Assembly (NCBI RefSeq): GCF_051900425.1
Contig: NZ_JBHZGK010000003.1
Coordinates: forward strand, 186,001 to 250,000
Direction: 5' to 3'
From: Frateuria_A sp051900425
Lineage (GTDB): Bacteria > Pseudomonadota > Gammaproteobacteria > Xanthomonadales > Rhodanobacteraceae
Length of the DNA: 64,000 bases
Positions 33,995 to 42,540 of this stretch are shown here, piece after piece. Every line of letters starts with the position of its first letter. Position 1 is the first letter of the stretch. Below the pieces are notes generated by a model, which was given only the letters and a program-made list of their open reading frames with translations, was not told where the DNA came from and made no database searches. A program made the translations under genes and the position numbers.

Positions 33995-34933
33995 GTGACC
34001 CTGCACCTGCCCCAGTACTTCCAACTGACCAAGCCACGCGTCGTCGCGTTGCTGGTGTTCTGCGCCGTCATCGGCATGTTCCTGGCCGTGCCCGGGATCC
34101 CGCCGTGGCGTGCGCTGGTGTTCGGCACGCTGGGTATCTGGATGGCCTCGGGATCGGCCGCCGCGTTCAACCACCTGATCGACGAACGCATCGACAAGCT
34201 GATGGCGCGCACCCAGCGCCGCCCGCTCGCCACCGGCCAGCTCAAGCCGCGGCAGGTGCTGGTCTTCGCGGTGCTGCTGGGCATCGCCTCGATGCTGGTG
34301 CTGGCGCTGCTGGTCAACCCGCTGACCGCGTGGCTGACCTTTGGCGGACTGATCGGCTACGCCCTGGTCTATACCGCGTACCTCAAGCGCGCCACGCCGC
34401 AGAACATCGTGATCGGCGGCCTCGCCGGGGCGATCCCGCCGGTGCTGGGCTGGACCGCGGTGACCGGGCAACTGCATGCGTTCGCGCTGCAACTGTGCCT
34501 GATCATCTTCGTGTGGACGCCACCGCACTTCTGGGCGCTCGCGATCTTCCGCCGCGACGACTACGCGCGCGCGCAGATCCCGATGTTGCCGGTGACCCAC
34601 GGCGTGAACTACACCCGCTGGCAGGTGCTGTTCTATACCGTCCTGCTGGTGCTGGTGACCCTGCTGCCGGCGCTGACGGGGTTCAGCGGCGGGGTGTACC
34701 TCGGCGGCGCGCTGGTGCTCGGCGGCGGGTTCCTCTATTACGCGATCCGCCTGCTCAACCCGCCGGACGAGTTCTTCGCCATGCGCGTGTTCAAGTACTC
34801 GATCGTGTACCTGATGGCGCTCTTCGCCTTCCTGCTCGCCGACCACTGGATGGCGCCGCCGCAGCGGTCGGGGCTGGTGTTGCAGTCGACCGCCGCCGTG
34901 GCGCTTCCGCTGGCGGCTCCGGTCGGGCCCTGA
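33995..34933 (+). CDS. ctaB: protoheme IX farnesyltransferase (heme O synthase)
   Basis: UbiA-type prenyltransferase that attaches farnesyl to heme b, giving heme O, the substrate of CtaA. The 312 residues contain about nine helices. The first aspartate-rich motif reads FNHLIDERID (59-67) followed by ARTQRRPL, and the second lies near YTAYLKRATPQN. The TPPHFWALAI and FRRDDYARA motifs are family-specific. The GTG at 33995 was chosen because conserved sequence begins at LTKPRVV; the open frame reaches further upstream into the EF-hand gene. It completes the SURF1-CxxxC-ctaA-EF-hand-ctaB run. The name cyoE is also used. Confidence 0.95.
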   Translation: MTLHLPQYFQLTKPRVVALLVFCAVIGMFLAVPGIPPWRALVFGTLGIWMASGSAAAFNHLIDERIDKLMARTQRRPLATGQLKPRQVLVFAVLLGIASMLVLALLVNPLTAWLTFGGLIGYALVYTAYLKRATPQNIVIGGLAGAIPPVLGWTAVTGQLHAFALQLCLIIFVWTPPHFWALAIFRRDDYARAQIPMLPVTHGVNYTRWQVLFYTVLLVLVTLLPALTGFSGGVYLGGALVLGGGFLYYAIRLLNPPDEFFAMRVFKYSIVYLMALFAFLLADHWMAPPQRSGLVLQSTAAVALPLAAPVGP

Positions 34934-34942
34934 CGCCCGCCT

Positions 34943-36568
34943 TCACCCAACGGCCTCGATGCCGGCCGCCCGCAGCAACTCGCGCAGGTCGGCAAGTTCG
35001 CTCGCGTAGCGCTTCCAGCGGCCCACGCCGGCCTTGTGGATGGGATCGCGCACCTGCAGCGCGCTGGCGGTCGAGCTGGCGGCGCGGTTGCGCTCGAAGT
35101 GCAGGCAGGCGTCGTTCCAGGGCAGCTCGCAGTGCGCAAGCAGCCGCCGCGTGGTCGCTTCGGGCGCCTCGACCAGCGCTTCGTAGTCGATTTCCAGGAC
35201 GCGTCCGGGCAGCACGCGCCGCCAGTGCGCCATCAGCCGATCGAACTGCACGTAGTAACGGCCGATGTCGAGCAGGTCGAACGCATAGCCGTGGAAGAAC
35301 GAACCCTCGGCGAACGGCTCGCGGAAATTGCCCAGGCAGGTGTCCAGCGGATGGCGGCGAAGGCAGATCAGCTTCGCGTTCGGCAGCGCCCTGGCGATGA
35401 ACCCGGCGTACAGGAAGTTGTGCGGGAACTTGTCGACGAAACGCGGCTTGAAAGTCGTCGCGGGGCGCGTGCTGGCGAGGTAAAGCTCGCCCAGCTGGCT
35501 CCAGTCCAGCCCGGATGCCCGCGCCACCACGTCAGGATCCAGCGGAAGGGGCGAGGTGCCGCCGGCCAGGCGCCGCAGCCAGACGCTGAAGTTTTCCAGT
35601 TCGCCGGCGGCATGCACTTGCGGATGGCTGGCGATGATGCGCTCGACCAGCGTGGTGCCGCTGCGTGGCATGCCCATCACGAAGATCGGCTCGTCGCTCG
35701 CGCAGCCGCCGGTGGAAGGCGGTGGCGCAGGGAAGGCACCGATGAGGGAGTTGACGAGCGCCGCGTCCTGCGCAGGCGCATAGGCGCGCCTCGCGCGGGC
35801 GGCCTGCTTGCCGCGGCGGAAGTGTTCGAATGCCAGCGCAGGGTTGCCCAGGTCCTCGTGCTCCTTGCCCAGCGCCATGTTGAGCTGGTACGCGGCCGTG
35901 GGTTCGGCGACGTGGCTCGCCAGCAGCGCGGCGAGCCGATCGAGATGGTTGCGTCCGGCTTCCTGGCGCCGCAGGCGCGACAGGACGCCATGGGCGACCC
36001 AGTGCAGGGGCGCCAGCGCGAGGCATGCGTCGAGTTCGCGCTCGGCCTCGTCGGCGCGGCCGGCGTACACCAGCGACATGGCGAGGTTGAACCGGCACAC
36101 CGGGTTGTCCGGTAACAGTGCCGCGGCGCGGCGATACAGGTTGGCCGCGCGCTCGTGCGCCTGGCACTGGGTGAACACGGTGCCGAGCGCATCGAGCAGC
36201 AGCGGTTCGCCGGGCGCCAGCGCACTGGCGGCAAGGGCCACCTGCAGCGCGTCGCCGTGGCGGTGGCCGCGCACCAGTGCGCGCGCGAACTGCACTGCGT
36301 ATTCGGCCCGCCGCGGCTCGGTGCTGGCGGCGCGGTGCAGATGCTCCAGTGCGACGCTGGTCCGGTGCAGTTCCAGCGCGCCGACGCCGGCCAGGTAATG
36401 GGCCTCGGCGCTCCCGGGCTGCAGCTTGAGCATGTGCGCGGCGAGCGCGCAGGTGCCGGGGAAATCGCGCTGGCGCAGCGCGGCGTGCGCAAGTTCGCGC
36501 AGATGCTCGAACGAAGGGGAAGCCGTTGCCGTCACTGGCCCGTCCGGCGAAAGAGGGGTGCGCAGCAT
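34943..36568 (-). CDS. TPR-repeat sulfotransferase family protein
   Basis: A 541-residue protein joining tetratricopeptide-like repeats (about 20-260) to a sulfotransferase domain (about 294-530). The PAPS-binding 5'-phosphosulfate loop is PRSGTTLVERI beginning at 301, and the 3'-phosphate region follows near PNAKLICLRRHPLDTC. TPR units such as DNPVCRFNLAMSLVYAGRADEAE are clear. Related proteins appear widely in Proteobacteria and sulfate small molecules, polysaccharides or, in the tyrosylprotein branch, protein tyrosines; the acceptor is unknown. ATG 36568 begins shortly before the first repeat. The frame stays open upstream into the leader of mgtA but shows no similarity there. It converges on ctaB. 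Confidence 0.85.
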   Translation of the reverse strand: MLRTPLSPDGPVTATASPSFEHLRELAHAALRQRDFPGTCALAAHMLKLQPGSAEAHYLAGVGALELHRTSVALEHLHRAASTEPRRAEYAVQFARALVRGHRHGDALQVALAASALAPGEPLLLDALGTVFTQCQAHERAANLYRRAAALLPDNPVCRFNLAMSLVYAGRADEAERELDACLALAPLHWVAHGVLSRLRRQEAGRNHLDRLAALLASHVAEPTAAYQLNMALGKEHEDLGNPALAFEHFRRGKQAARARRAYAPAQDAALVNSLIGAFPAPPPSTGGCASDEPIFVMGMPRSGTTLVERIIASHPQVHAAGELENFSVWLRRLAGGTSPLPLDPDVVARASGLDWSQLGELYLASTRPATTFKPRFVDKFPHNFLYAGFIARALPNAKLICLRRHPLDTCLGNFREPFAEGSFFHGYAFDLLDIGRYYVQFDRLMAHWRRVLPGRVLEIDYEALVEAPEATTRRLLAHCELPWNDACLHFERNRAASSTASALQVRDPIHKAGVGRWKRYASELADLRELLRAAGIEAVG

Positions 36569-36724
36569 GCCTGATCGCTGGCTGTACGGCCATGGGAAGG
36601 ATGGCAGGGCACGGGCGGTTTCCCGATTGACAGGCGTGCGTGCGCGCACCAGAATGCGCGCGCCCTCCGGCGCGCCAGGCGCTGCGGCATTCCCCAAGAC
36701 CTTCCAAGGCATATGGACGTCTAC

Positions 36725-36830
36725 CCTAGTCGCAACGTCGACATCCGCTTGCATCGGGTGCCGGCGTCGCATCACAAGCTGAACGCCTGCGGCGACCGCC
36801 TGCGGTCGGCCGGCGCTTTCCTCGACTAGG
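36725..36830 (+). promoter_or_regulatory. candidate structured leader element upstream of mgtA
   Basis: A closing stem of 8 perfect pairs (CCTAGTCG at 36725-36732 with CGACTAGG at 36823-36830) encloses about 90 nt. Inside are GTGCCGGC (36758-36765) pairing with GCCGGCGC (36809-36816), a hairpin GACCG/CGGTC around 36794-36807, and a competing GCTTG/CAAGC pair (36747-36751, 36775-36779). The design resembles a riboswitch or attenuator aptamer. I do not recognise it as M-box, yybP-ykoY or any other class by its conserved bases, so this is a structural prediction only. Confidence 0.4.
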
Positions 36831-36884
36831 AACGCCCGGCCCACTCCCGGCGTTGCCATGGGCATCGTTACGAGGAGATGGGTC

Positions 36885-37070
36885 ATGAACCTCCTTCGCG
36901 AATTTTCGTTGCTGCGCCTGTGGCGCTGCGTTGGCGTGGGTCGTCGCGCCGCGCGACCGGTCTACAGCGTCACCGTGCCCGCGCCGCTGGGCGATGCCGG
37001 CGCGCCCGGGCGGTCCCGCCCGGTCGTGGTGACGCAGCACGCGCCGCTGCCGCGCGTGGTGAACGGATGA
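36885..37070 (+). CDS. candidate leader peptide / small protein upstream of mgtA
   Basis: A 61-codon open frame with an excellent ribosome-binding site: AGGAG 7 bp before ATG 36885. The product begins MNLLREFSLLRLWRC and continues as a basic, proline-containing tail (eight Pro in the second half) without a transmembrane helix. Leader peptides (MgtL, MgtP) control Mg2+-transporter genes in enterobacteria through translation-coupled attenuation; this frame sits in the equivalent place 142 bp before the ATPase. It could instead encode a free small protein. Sequence similarity to known leaders is not evident. Confidence 0.5.
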   Translation: MNLLREFSLLRLWRCVGVGRRAARPVYSVTVPAPLGDAGAPGRSRPVVVTQHAPLPRVVNG

Positions 37071-37091
37071 ACCTGCGCCCGCCGTGCAAGG

Positions 37092-37139
37092 GCTGGCCTC
37101 CGCCAGCAGCGCGTCCGATCCGGCCGTCCAGGCGGCCGG
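37092..37139 (+). promoter_or_regulatory. two hairpins between leader ORF and mgtA
   Basis: GCTGGC/GCCAGC with a 4-nt loop (37092-37107) and CCGGCCG/CGGCCGG with a 6-nt loop (37120-37139) follow the leader ORF stop by 21 bp. No T-run is present, so they would act by Rho access or pausing rather than intrinsic termination, if at all. Confidence 0.35.
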
Positions 37140-37212
37140 TCCTGCGGTAGCCGGTGTCGCGCCTGGTCGAAGGCGAGCGCCGGCCGATGAAGCGACAGAC
37201 GGAAGCGCACAG

Positions 37213-39861
37213 ATGATCAGGCAGACTCTCCAGACCGCCGCGGCCCGGGCGACCGGCAGGAGCGCGGCGCCGGCGCGCGTGGTGGCGGCCGGCTACGCGC
37301 GGCTGCGCAACGACGAACTGCTGGCCGGTCTCGACACCGGCACCGCAGGCCTGGATGCCGAGCGCATCGCCGCACGCCTGCACCGCGACGGCCCCAACGA
37401 GGTCTCGCACGAGAAGCCGCCGCACTGGTCGCGCCAGCTGCTGCGCGCCTGCCGCAACCCGTTCATCGCGGTGCTGGTGTTGCTGGCGATCGTGCAGCTG
37501 GCGACCGACCGCCAGGACCTCACCGGGCCGCTGATCATCGCCGTGATGGTCGGCATCAGCGTGCTGCTCAGCTTCACCCAGGAATACCGTTCCTCGCGGG
37601 CCGCCGAGCAGCTCAAGGCGATGGTGCGCAACACCGCCAGCGTGACCCGCCGTGCGGCCGACGGCCACAGCGAGCGCATCGAGGTGCCGGTGGGCGAACT
37701 GGTGGCGGGCGACATCGTGCACCTGGCCGCCGGCGACATGGTGCCCGCGGACCTGCGCCTGCTTTCGGCCAAGGACCTGTTCATCAGCCAGGCGATCCTG
37801 ACCGGCGAATCGCTGCCGGTGGAGAAGGCCGCGCCGATGGCGCGCGACCTGGTCGAGGGCCATGCCAATCCACTGGACCTGCCCAGCGTCTGCTACATGG
37901 GCACCAACGTGGTCAGCGGCACCGCGACCGCGGTGGTGGTGGCGACCGGCTCGCGCAGCTATCTCGGTTCCCTGGCGCACACGCTCTCGGGCCAGCGTGT
38001 GCAGACCAGCTTCGACCGCGGCGTGCGCTCGGTCAGCTGGCTGCTGATCCGCTTCATGGCGGTGATGGTGCCGGTGGTGTTCGTCATCAACGGGCTGGAC
38101 AAGCACGACTGGCTGCAGGCCTTCCTGTTCGCGCTCTCGGTGGCGGTGGGCCTCACGCCGGAGATGCTGCCGCTGATCGTTACCGCGAACCTGGGCAAGG
38201 GCGCCATGGCGATGTCCCGGCGCAAGGTGGTGGTCAAGCGCCTCAACGCCATCCAGAACTTCGGCGCGATGGACGTGCTGTGCACCGACAAGACCGGCAC
38301 GCTGACGCTCGACCGGATCGTGCTCGAGCGCCACCTGGACCTCGATGGCGAGGCGTCCGACGAGGCGCTCGAATTCGGCTACCTCAACAGCCGTTTCCAG
38401 ACCGGGCTGAAGAACCTGATGGACAAGGCGGTGCTCACGCACCGCGATCTGGAGCCGATGGCCGCGCGCTTCCGGCTGGTCGACGAAATTCCCTTCGATT
38501 TCCAGCGCCGCCGCATGTCGGTGGTGCTCGCCGGCGACGATGGCCAGCACCTGCTGGTGTGCAAGGGCGCGGTCGAGGAGATGCTCGCCATCTGCACGGC
38601 GGCGCGGCTGGACGGCATCGACACCACGCTGGACGACGCGCGACGCGCGGAGATCCGCGCCATGACCCGCCGGCTCAACGAGGACGGCCTGCGCGTGCTG
38701 GTGGTGGCGATCAGCCGGCAGCACCCGAGCGGGCGCGCCTATGGCCTGGCCGACGAGGCGGGCCTGACCGCCATCGGCTGCCTGGCCTTCCTCGATCCGC
38801 CGAAGGATTCGGCCGCCACCGCGATCGCTGCCTTGCGCGAGCACGGCGTGGCGGTGAAGGTGATCACCGGCGACAACGAGGCGGTGACGCGCAAGATCTG
38901 CCGCGAGGTCGGCCTCCAGGTGGCGCACTCCGCGCAGGGCCGCGACATCGAGCCGCTGGACGAGCCGGCGCTCGATGCGCTGGTCGCGCGCACCACCGTG
39001 TTCGCCAAGATGTCGCCGCTGCAGAAGGCGCGCGTGGTCAGGTCACTGCAGCGCCAGGGCCACACCGTGGGCTTCCTGGGCGACGGCATCAACGACGCGC
39101 CCGCCCTGCGCGAGGCCGACGTGGGCATCTCGGTGGACAGCGCCACCGACATCGCCAAGGAATCGGCCGACATCATCCTGCTGGAGAAGAACCTGATGGT
39201 GCTGGAGGAGGGCGTGATCGAAGGCCGCGTCACCTTCGGCAACGTCATGAAGTACATCAAGATGACCGCCAGCTCGAACTTCGGCAACGTGTTCAGCGTG
39301 CTGGTGGCCAGCGCCTTCCTGCCGTTCCTGCCAATGCTGCCGCTGCAGCTGCTGGTGCAGAACCTGCTCTATGACATCTCCCAGCTGGCGATTCCTTTCG
39401 ATCGCATGGACGAGGATTACCTGAGGTCCCCGCGGCAGTGGGATGCCAGCGACATCGGCCGCTTCATGGCCTGGGTGGGGCCGGTCAGCTCGATCTTCGA
39501 CCTCACCACGTTCTGGCTGTTGTGGCACCTGTTCGGCGCAGACGACGTGGCGCACCAGGCGCTGTTCCAGTCCGGCTGGTTCGTCGAGGGACTGCTCTCG
39601 CAGACGCTGATCGTGCACATGATCCGCACGCGGCGGATCCCCTTCCTGCAGAGCATCGCCGCCGCGCCCGTGCTTGCGCTGACGCTCGCGATCGGCGCGA
39701 TCGGGCTGGTCGTTCCCTACAGCCCGCTGGGCGCCAAGCTTGGGATGACCGGCTTGCCGATGGCCTACTTCGGCTGGCTGGCGTTGACGCTGCTCTGCTA
39801 CGCCGCGCTGACGCAGCTGGTGAAGCGCGTGTATATCCGGCGCTACGGCCGCTGGCTCTGA
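37213..39861 (+). CDS. mgtA: magnesium-translocating P-type ATPase
   Basis: P3B-type ATPase that imports Mg2+ down its gradient using ATP. The 882 residues match MgtA/MgtB (about 900). The actuator motif TGES is at 197-200, the phosphorylated Asp359 lies in DKTGT, the hinge GDGINDAP at 623-630, and ten membrane helices are predictable, with the M4 LTPEMLPLIVTANL and M6 NFGNVFSV segments typical of Mg2+ pumps. The KxxxxKRLNAIQNFGAMDVLC stretch before DKTGT is diagnostic. GGAAG lies 8 bp before ATG 37213. It sits behind an unusually long leader. No MgtC homolog is adjacent. Confidence 0.95.
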   Translation: MIRQTLQTAAARATGRSAAPARVVAAGYARLRNDELLAGLDTGTAGLDAERIAARLHRDGPNEVSHEKPPHWSRQLLRACRNPFIAVLVLLAIVQLATDRQDLTGPLIIAVMVGISVLLSFTQEYRSSRAAEQLKAMVRNTASVTRRAADGHSERIEVPVGELVAGDIVHLAAGDMVPADLRLLSAKDLFISQAILTGESLPVEKAAPMARDLVEGHANPLDLPSVCYMGTNVVSGTATAVVVATGSRSYLGSLAHTLSGQRVQTSFDRGVRSVSWLLIRFMAVMVPVVFVINGLDKHDWLQAFLFALSVAVGLTPEMLPLIVTANLGKGAMAMSRRKVVVKRLNAIQNFGAMDVLCTDKTGTLTLDRIVLERHLDLDGEASDEALEFGYLNSRFQTGLKNLMDKAVLTHRDLEPMAARFRLVDEIPFDFQRRRMSVVLAGDDGQHLLVCKGAVEEMLAICTAARLDGIDTTLDDARRAEIRAMTRRLNEDGLRVLVVAISRQHPSGRAYGLADEAGLTAIGCLAFLDPPKDSAATAIAALREHGVAVKVITGDNEAVTRKICREVGLQVAHSAQGRDIEPLDEPALDALVARTTVFAKMSPLQKARVVRSLQRQGHTVGFLGDGINDAPALREADVGISVDSATDIAKESADIILLEKNLMVLEEGVIEGRVTFGNVMKYIKMTASSNFGNVFSVLVASAFLPFLPMLPLQLLVQNLLYDISQLAIPFDRMDEDYLRSPRQWDASDIGRFMAWVGPVSSIFDLTTFWLLWHLFGADDVAHQALFQSGWFVEGLLSQTLIVHMIRTRRIPFLQSIAAAPVLALTLAIGAIGLVVPYSPLGAKLGMTGLPMAYFGWLALTLLCYAALTQLVKRVYIRRYGRWL

Positions 39862-39962
39862 GCATCCGGGAATTTTTCCTACGAATTTTGGCGATACCGC
39901 CGCCATCGGCCGAGGTCTATAAAACCTGTCGGGGGAATCCTTGCCAACGTGTAGGGGTTCAT

Positions 39963-42419
39963 ATGCATGCAAGGTTCTTGATGGCTCGCGCACTGATGTT
40001 CGCGGGCCTGGGATGCTGCGGCCTGCCGGCCGTGTGGGCCGCCACGGCGCTGCCCGACCACCAGGAATTCGAGGCGTCGCTACAGGTGCCGTTCCAGGCG
40101 ACCGCCGGACGGCCCGTGGCGCTGCACTTCGCCTATCCGGGCGCTGCGCCCGGCACGCCGGTCGCCTGGGAGGTCGCGCTGCTCGACCGCGACGGTCGTG
40201 TGCTGCGCGCGTGGGAAGGACACAGCACGCTGCACGCACGCACTGCCACGGCCCGCCTGCGCTGGGACGGCAAGGACAGCCACGGCGAAGCCCTGCCGGC
40301 CGGCTACTACACGGTGCGCCTGCGCGCGATCGCGCTGGACGAGGCCAACATCCGCCAGCTGGGTACCGGCCTGCCTGGCCACGCGCTGGCCCTGGCCGTC
40401 GATCGCGCGCCCGGGCGCATCGAGGAACAGCGCTACGACATCCAGGTCGGTAACGTGGCGCCCGCACGCGTGCCGGCCTTCCGCGCGCTGCCGCGCCATG
40501 GCGACACGCTGCAGGCGCAATCGGTGAGTGCCGGCTCGCTGCCCTACACGATCTACTACGGCAACCTGCACAGCCAGACCAACCACAGCGACGGCGGTGG
40601 CGACCTGGGCACCTGCGACAGCGAGCAGGCGCCGCAGAGCAGCGCCTACGGTCCGGCCGACGCCTACCAGTACGCGATGAACCGCGGGCTGGACATGCTC
40701 ATGACTTCCGAACACAACCACATGTTCGACGGTTCCACCGGCACCAACACCTCGGCCGATCCGGCCACCGCGAAAAACCTGTTTGCCTCCGGCCTGCAGG
40801 CGGCCTCCGCGTTCCGTGCCGCGCACCCGAACTTCCTCGCCGTGTACGGCCAGGAGTGGGGCGTGATCAGCAATGGCGGCCACATGAACATCATCAACGC
40901 CGACGGCCTGATCGAGTGGGAGAAGAACAGTGCCGGCCAGGTGATCGGCGACTACTACATCGCCAAGGGCGACTACGCGTCGCTGTACACGCTGATGCGC
41001 CAGCACGGCTGGATCGGGCAGTTCAACCATCCCGCGTCCAGCGGCCAGTTCGTGGTCAACGGCACCAACTTCGGCTACACCGCCGACGGCGACGCGGTGA
41101 TGGTGCTGGCCGAGGTGCTCAACAGCTCGGCCTTCTCGGCCAACACCAGCGAGACCGAAACCTCGCGGCCGAACTACGAGACCGCCTTCAACACCATCCT
41201 CGAGCGCGGTTACCACGTGGCGCCCAGCTCGGACCAGGACAACCACTGCGCCAACTGGGGCGCGAGCTACACCAACCGCACCGGCGTGCTGATCCCCAGT
41301 GGCACCGCGCTCAGCCTGGCCAGCTTCCTCGACGCGCTGCGCGCGCGCCGCGTGTTCGCGACCGAGGACAAGAGCGACCAGATCGTGCTCACCGCCAACG
41401 GGCACGTCATGGGCGAGCGCTTCAGCAACTCAGGCCCGCTCACGCTCACCGTCAACTACGCCAGCACGTCCGGCGACAGCGTGCAGCGCGTGCAGGTGTT
41501 CCAGGGCGTGCCTGGCAGCAACGGCACCGTGACGTCGTTGTCCGAAACCGCGACCACCACGATCACGCCGACCGCGGGCGAGCACTTCTACTACGCCAAG
41601 ATCACGCAGGCCGACGGCAACCGATTGTGGTCCGCGCCGGTCTGGGTGAGCCAGGGCAGCGGCGGGGGTAGCGGCGATACCACGCCGCCGACGGTCAGTG
41701 CCTCGGAAAGCGGCAGCGCCGGTACGATCACGCTCGCCGCGACGGCCAGCGACAACGTCGGCGTCAGTCGGGTGGAGTTCTACGTCGACGGCGCGCTCAA
41801 GGCCACCGACAGCAGCTCGCCCTACCAGGCCAGCCTCGACTCCACCACGCTCGCCGACGGCTCGCATACGCTCGTCGCCAGGGCCTACGACGCGGCCGGC
41901 AACGTCGGCAGCAGCACCGGCGTGGGCTTCAGCGTCGCCAATGGGAGCGGCGGCGGTAGCAGCCAGTTGCTGAGCAACGGCGGCTTCGAGAGCGGCGTCA
42001 CCGCCTGGACGCAGACCAGCGGCGTGATCACCAGCGACAGCAGCGAGGCAGCCCACGCGGGCAGCTGGAAGGCGTGGCTGGACGGCTACGGCAGCAGCCA
42101 CACCGACTACGTGCGGCAGCAGGTAAGCATCCCCTCGACCGTGAGCAGCGCCACGCTGGACTTCTACCTGCACATCGACAGCGCCGAAGGCACCGGCAAC
42201 GCCTACGACACGCTGCAGGTGCAGGTGATCACCTCCACCGGCAAGTACATCACGCTGGCCACCTACTCCAACAAGGACGCCGCCGGCGGTTACCAGCACC
42301 ACACCCTCAGCCTGAACGGCTACAAGGGCCAGACGGTGCAGGTGAACTTCTACGGTGTCGAGGACGGCAGCCTGCAGACCTCGTTCGTGGTGGACGACGT
42401 GGCGGTCAAGGTGCAGTGA
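39963..42419 (+). CDS. secreted CehA/McbA-type PHP metallohydrolase with Ig-like and C-terminal binding domains
   Basis: An 818-residue secreted protein with a signal peptide (about 1-26). Residues 40-160 form a beta-sandwich domain with a FlgD-like LPAGYYTVRLRA. The catalytic PHP-like domain (about 195-560) has NLHSQTNHSDGGG at 201-213 (His203, His208), SEHNHMFDG at 249-257, GQEWG, FNHPAS, and SSDQDNHCANWG; these are the metal-binding sites of CehA/McbA-type carbamate/organophosphate hydrolases. After a Gly/Ser linker, a bacterial Ig-like domain (about 580-660, VSRVEFYVDGA) and a C-terminal beta-sandwich (about 667-818) follow. TAGGGG precedes ATG 39963. The substrate is unknown; the accessory domains suggest a surface or polymer-bound target. 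Confidence 0.85.
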   Translation: MHARFLMARALMFAGLGCCGLPAVWAATALPDHQEFEASLQVPFQATAGRPVALHFAYPGAAPGTPVAWEVALLDRDGRVLRAWEGHSTLHARTATARLRWDGKDSHGEALPAGYYTVRLRAIALDEANIRQLGTGLPGHALALAVDRAPGRIEEQRYDIQVGNVAPARVPAFRALPRHGDTLQAQSVSAGSLPYTIYYGNLHSQTNHSDGGGDLGTCDSEQAPQSSAYGPADAYQYAMNRGLDMLMTSEHNHMFDGSTGTNTSADPATAKNLFASGLQAASAFRAAHPNFLAVYGQEWGVISNGGHMNIINADGLIEWEKNSAGQVIGDYYIAKGDYASLYTLMRQHGWIGQFNHPASSGQFVVNGTNFGYTADGDAVMVLAEVLNSSAFSANTSETETSRPNYETAFNTILERGYHVAPSSDQDNHCANWGASYTNRTGVLIPSGTALSLASFLDALRARRVFATEDKSDQIVLTANGHVMGERFSNSGPLTLTVNYASTSGDSVQRVQVFQGVPGSNGTVTSLSETATTTITPTAGEHFYYAKITQADGNRLWSAPVWVSQGSGGGSGDTTPPTVSASESGSAGTITLAATASDNVGVSRVEFYVDGALKATDSSSPYQASLDSTTLADGSHTLVARAYDAAGNVGSSTGVGFSVANGSGGGSSQLLSNGGFESGVTAWTQTSGVITSDSSEAAHAGSWKAWLDGYGSSHTDYVRQQVSIPSTVSSATLDFYLHIDSAEGTGNAYDTLQVQVITSTGKYITLATYSNKDAAGGYQHHTLSLNGYKGQTVQVNFYGVEDGSLQTSFVVDDVAVKVQ

Positions 42420-42439
42420 TCTGCTGCGGTGATGAAAAC

Positions 42440-42540
42440 CCATCCCCACCCCGGCCCTGAGCTTGAAGGAAAGCGCGAAAATCGGGGCATCGCGCCTTCA
42501 GGCCCTTCCCTTCAAGGGGAGGGTCCGGGTGGGGATGGGT
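42440..42540. repeat. REP-type inverted pair overlapping end of transporter gene
   Basis: CCATCCCCACCCCGGCCCTG (from 42440) and the inverted copy ending GGGTGGGGATGGG (to 42540) face each other across an inner CTTGAAGGAAAG / CTTCCCTTCAAG pair. The right-hand arm lies inside the last codons of the leftward SBF gene. Confidence 0.6.

Noticed and set aside
36725..36830. M-box or yybP-ykoY riboswitch before mgtA
   Set aside because: The conserved core bases of both classes are not recognisable, so only an unnamed structured element is claimed.
36569..36886. Upstream extension of the TPR-sulfotransferase to 36886
   Set aside because: The frame is open but its sequence shows no TPR pattern, and it overlaps the divergent mgtA leader.
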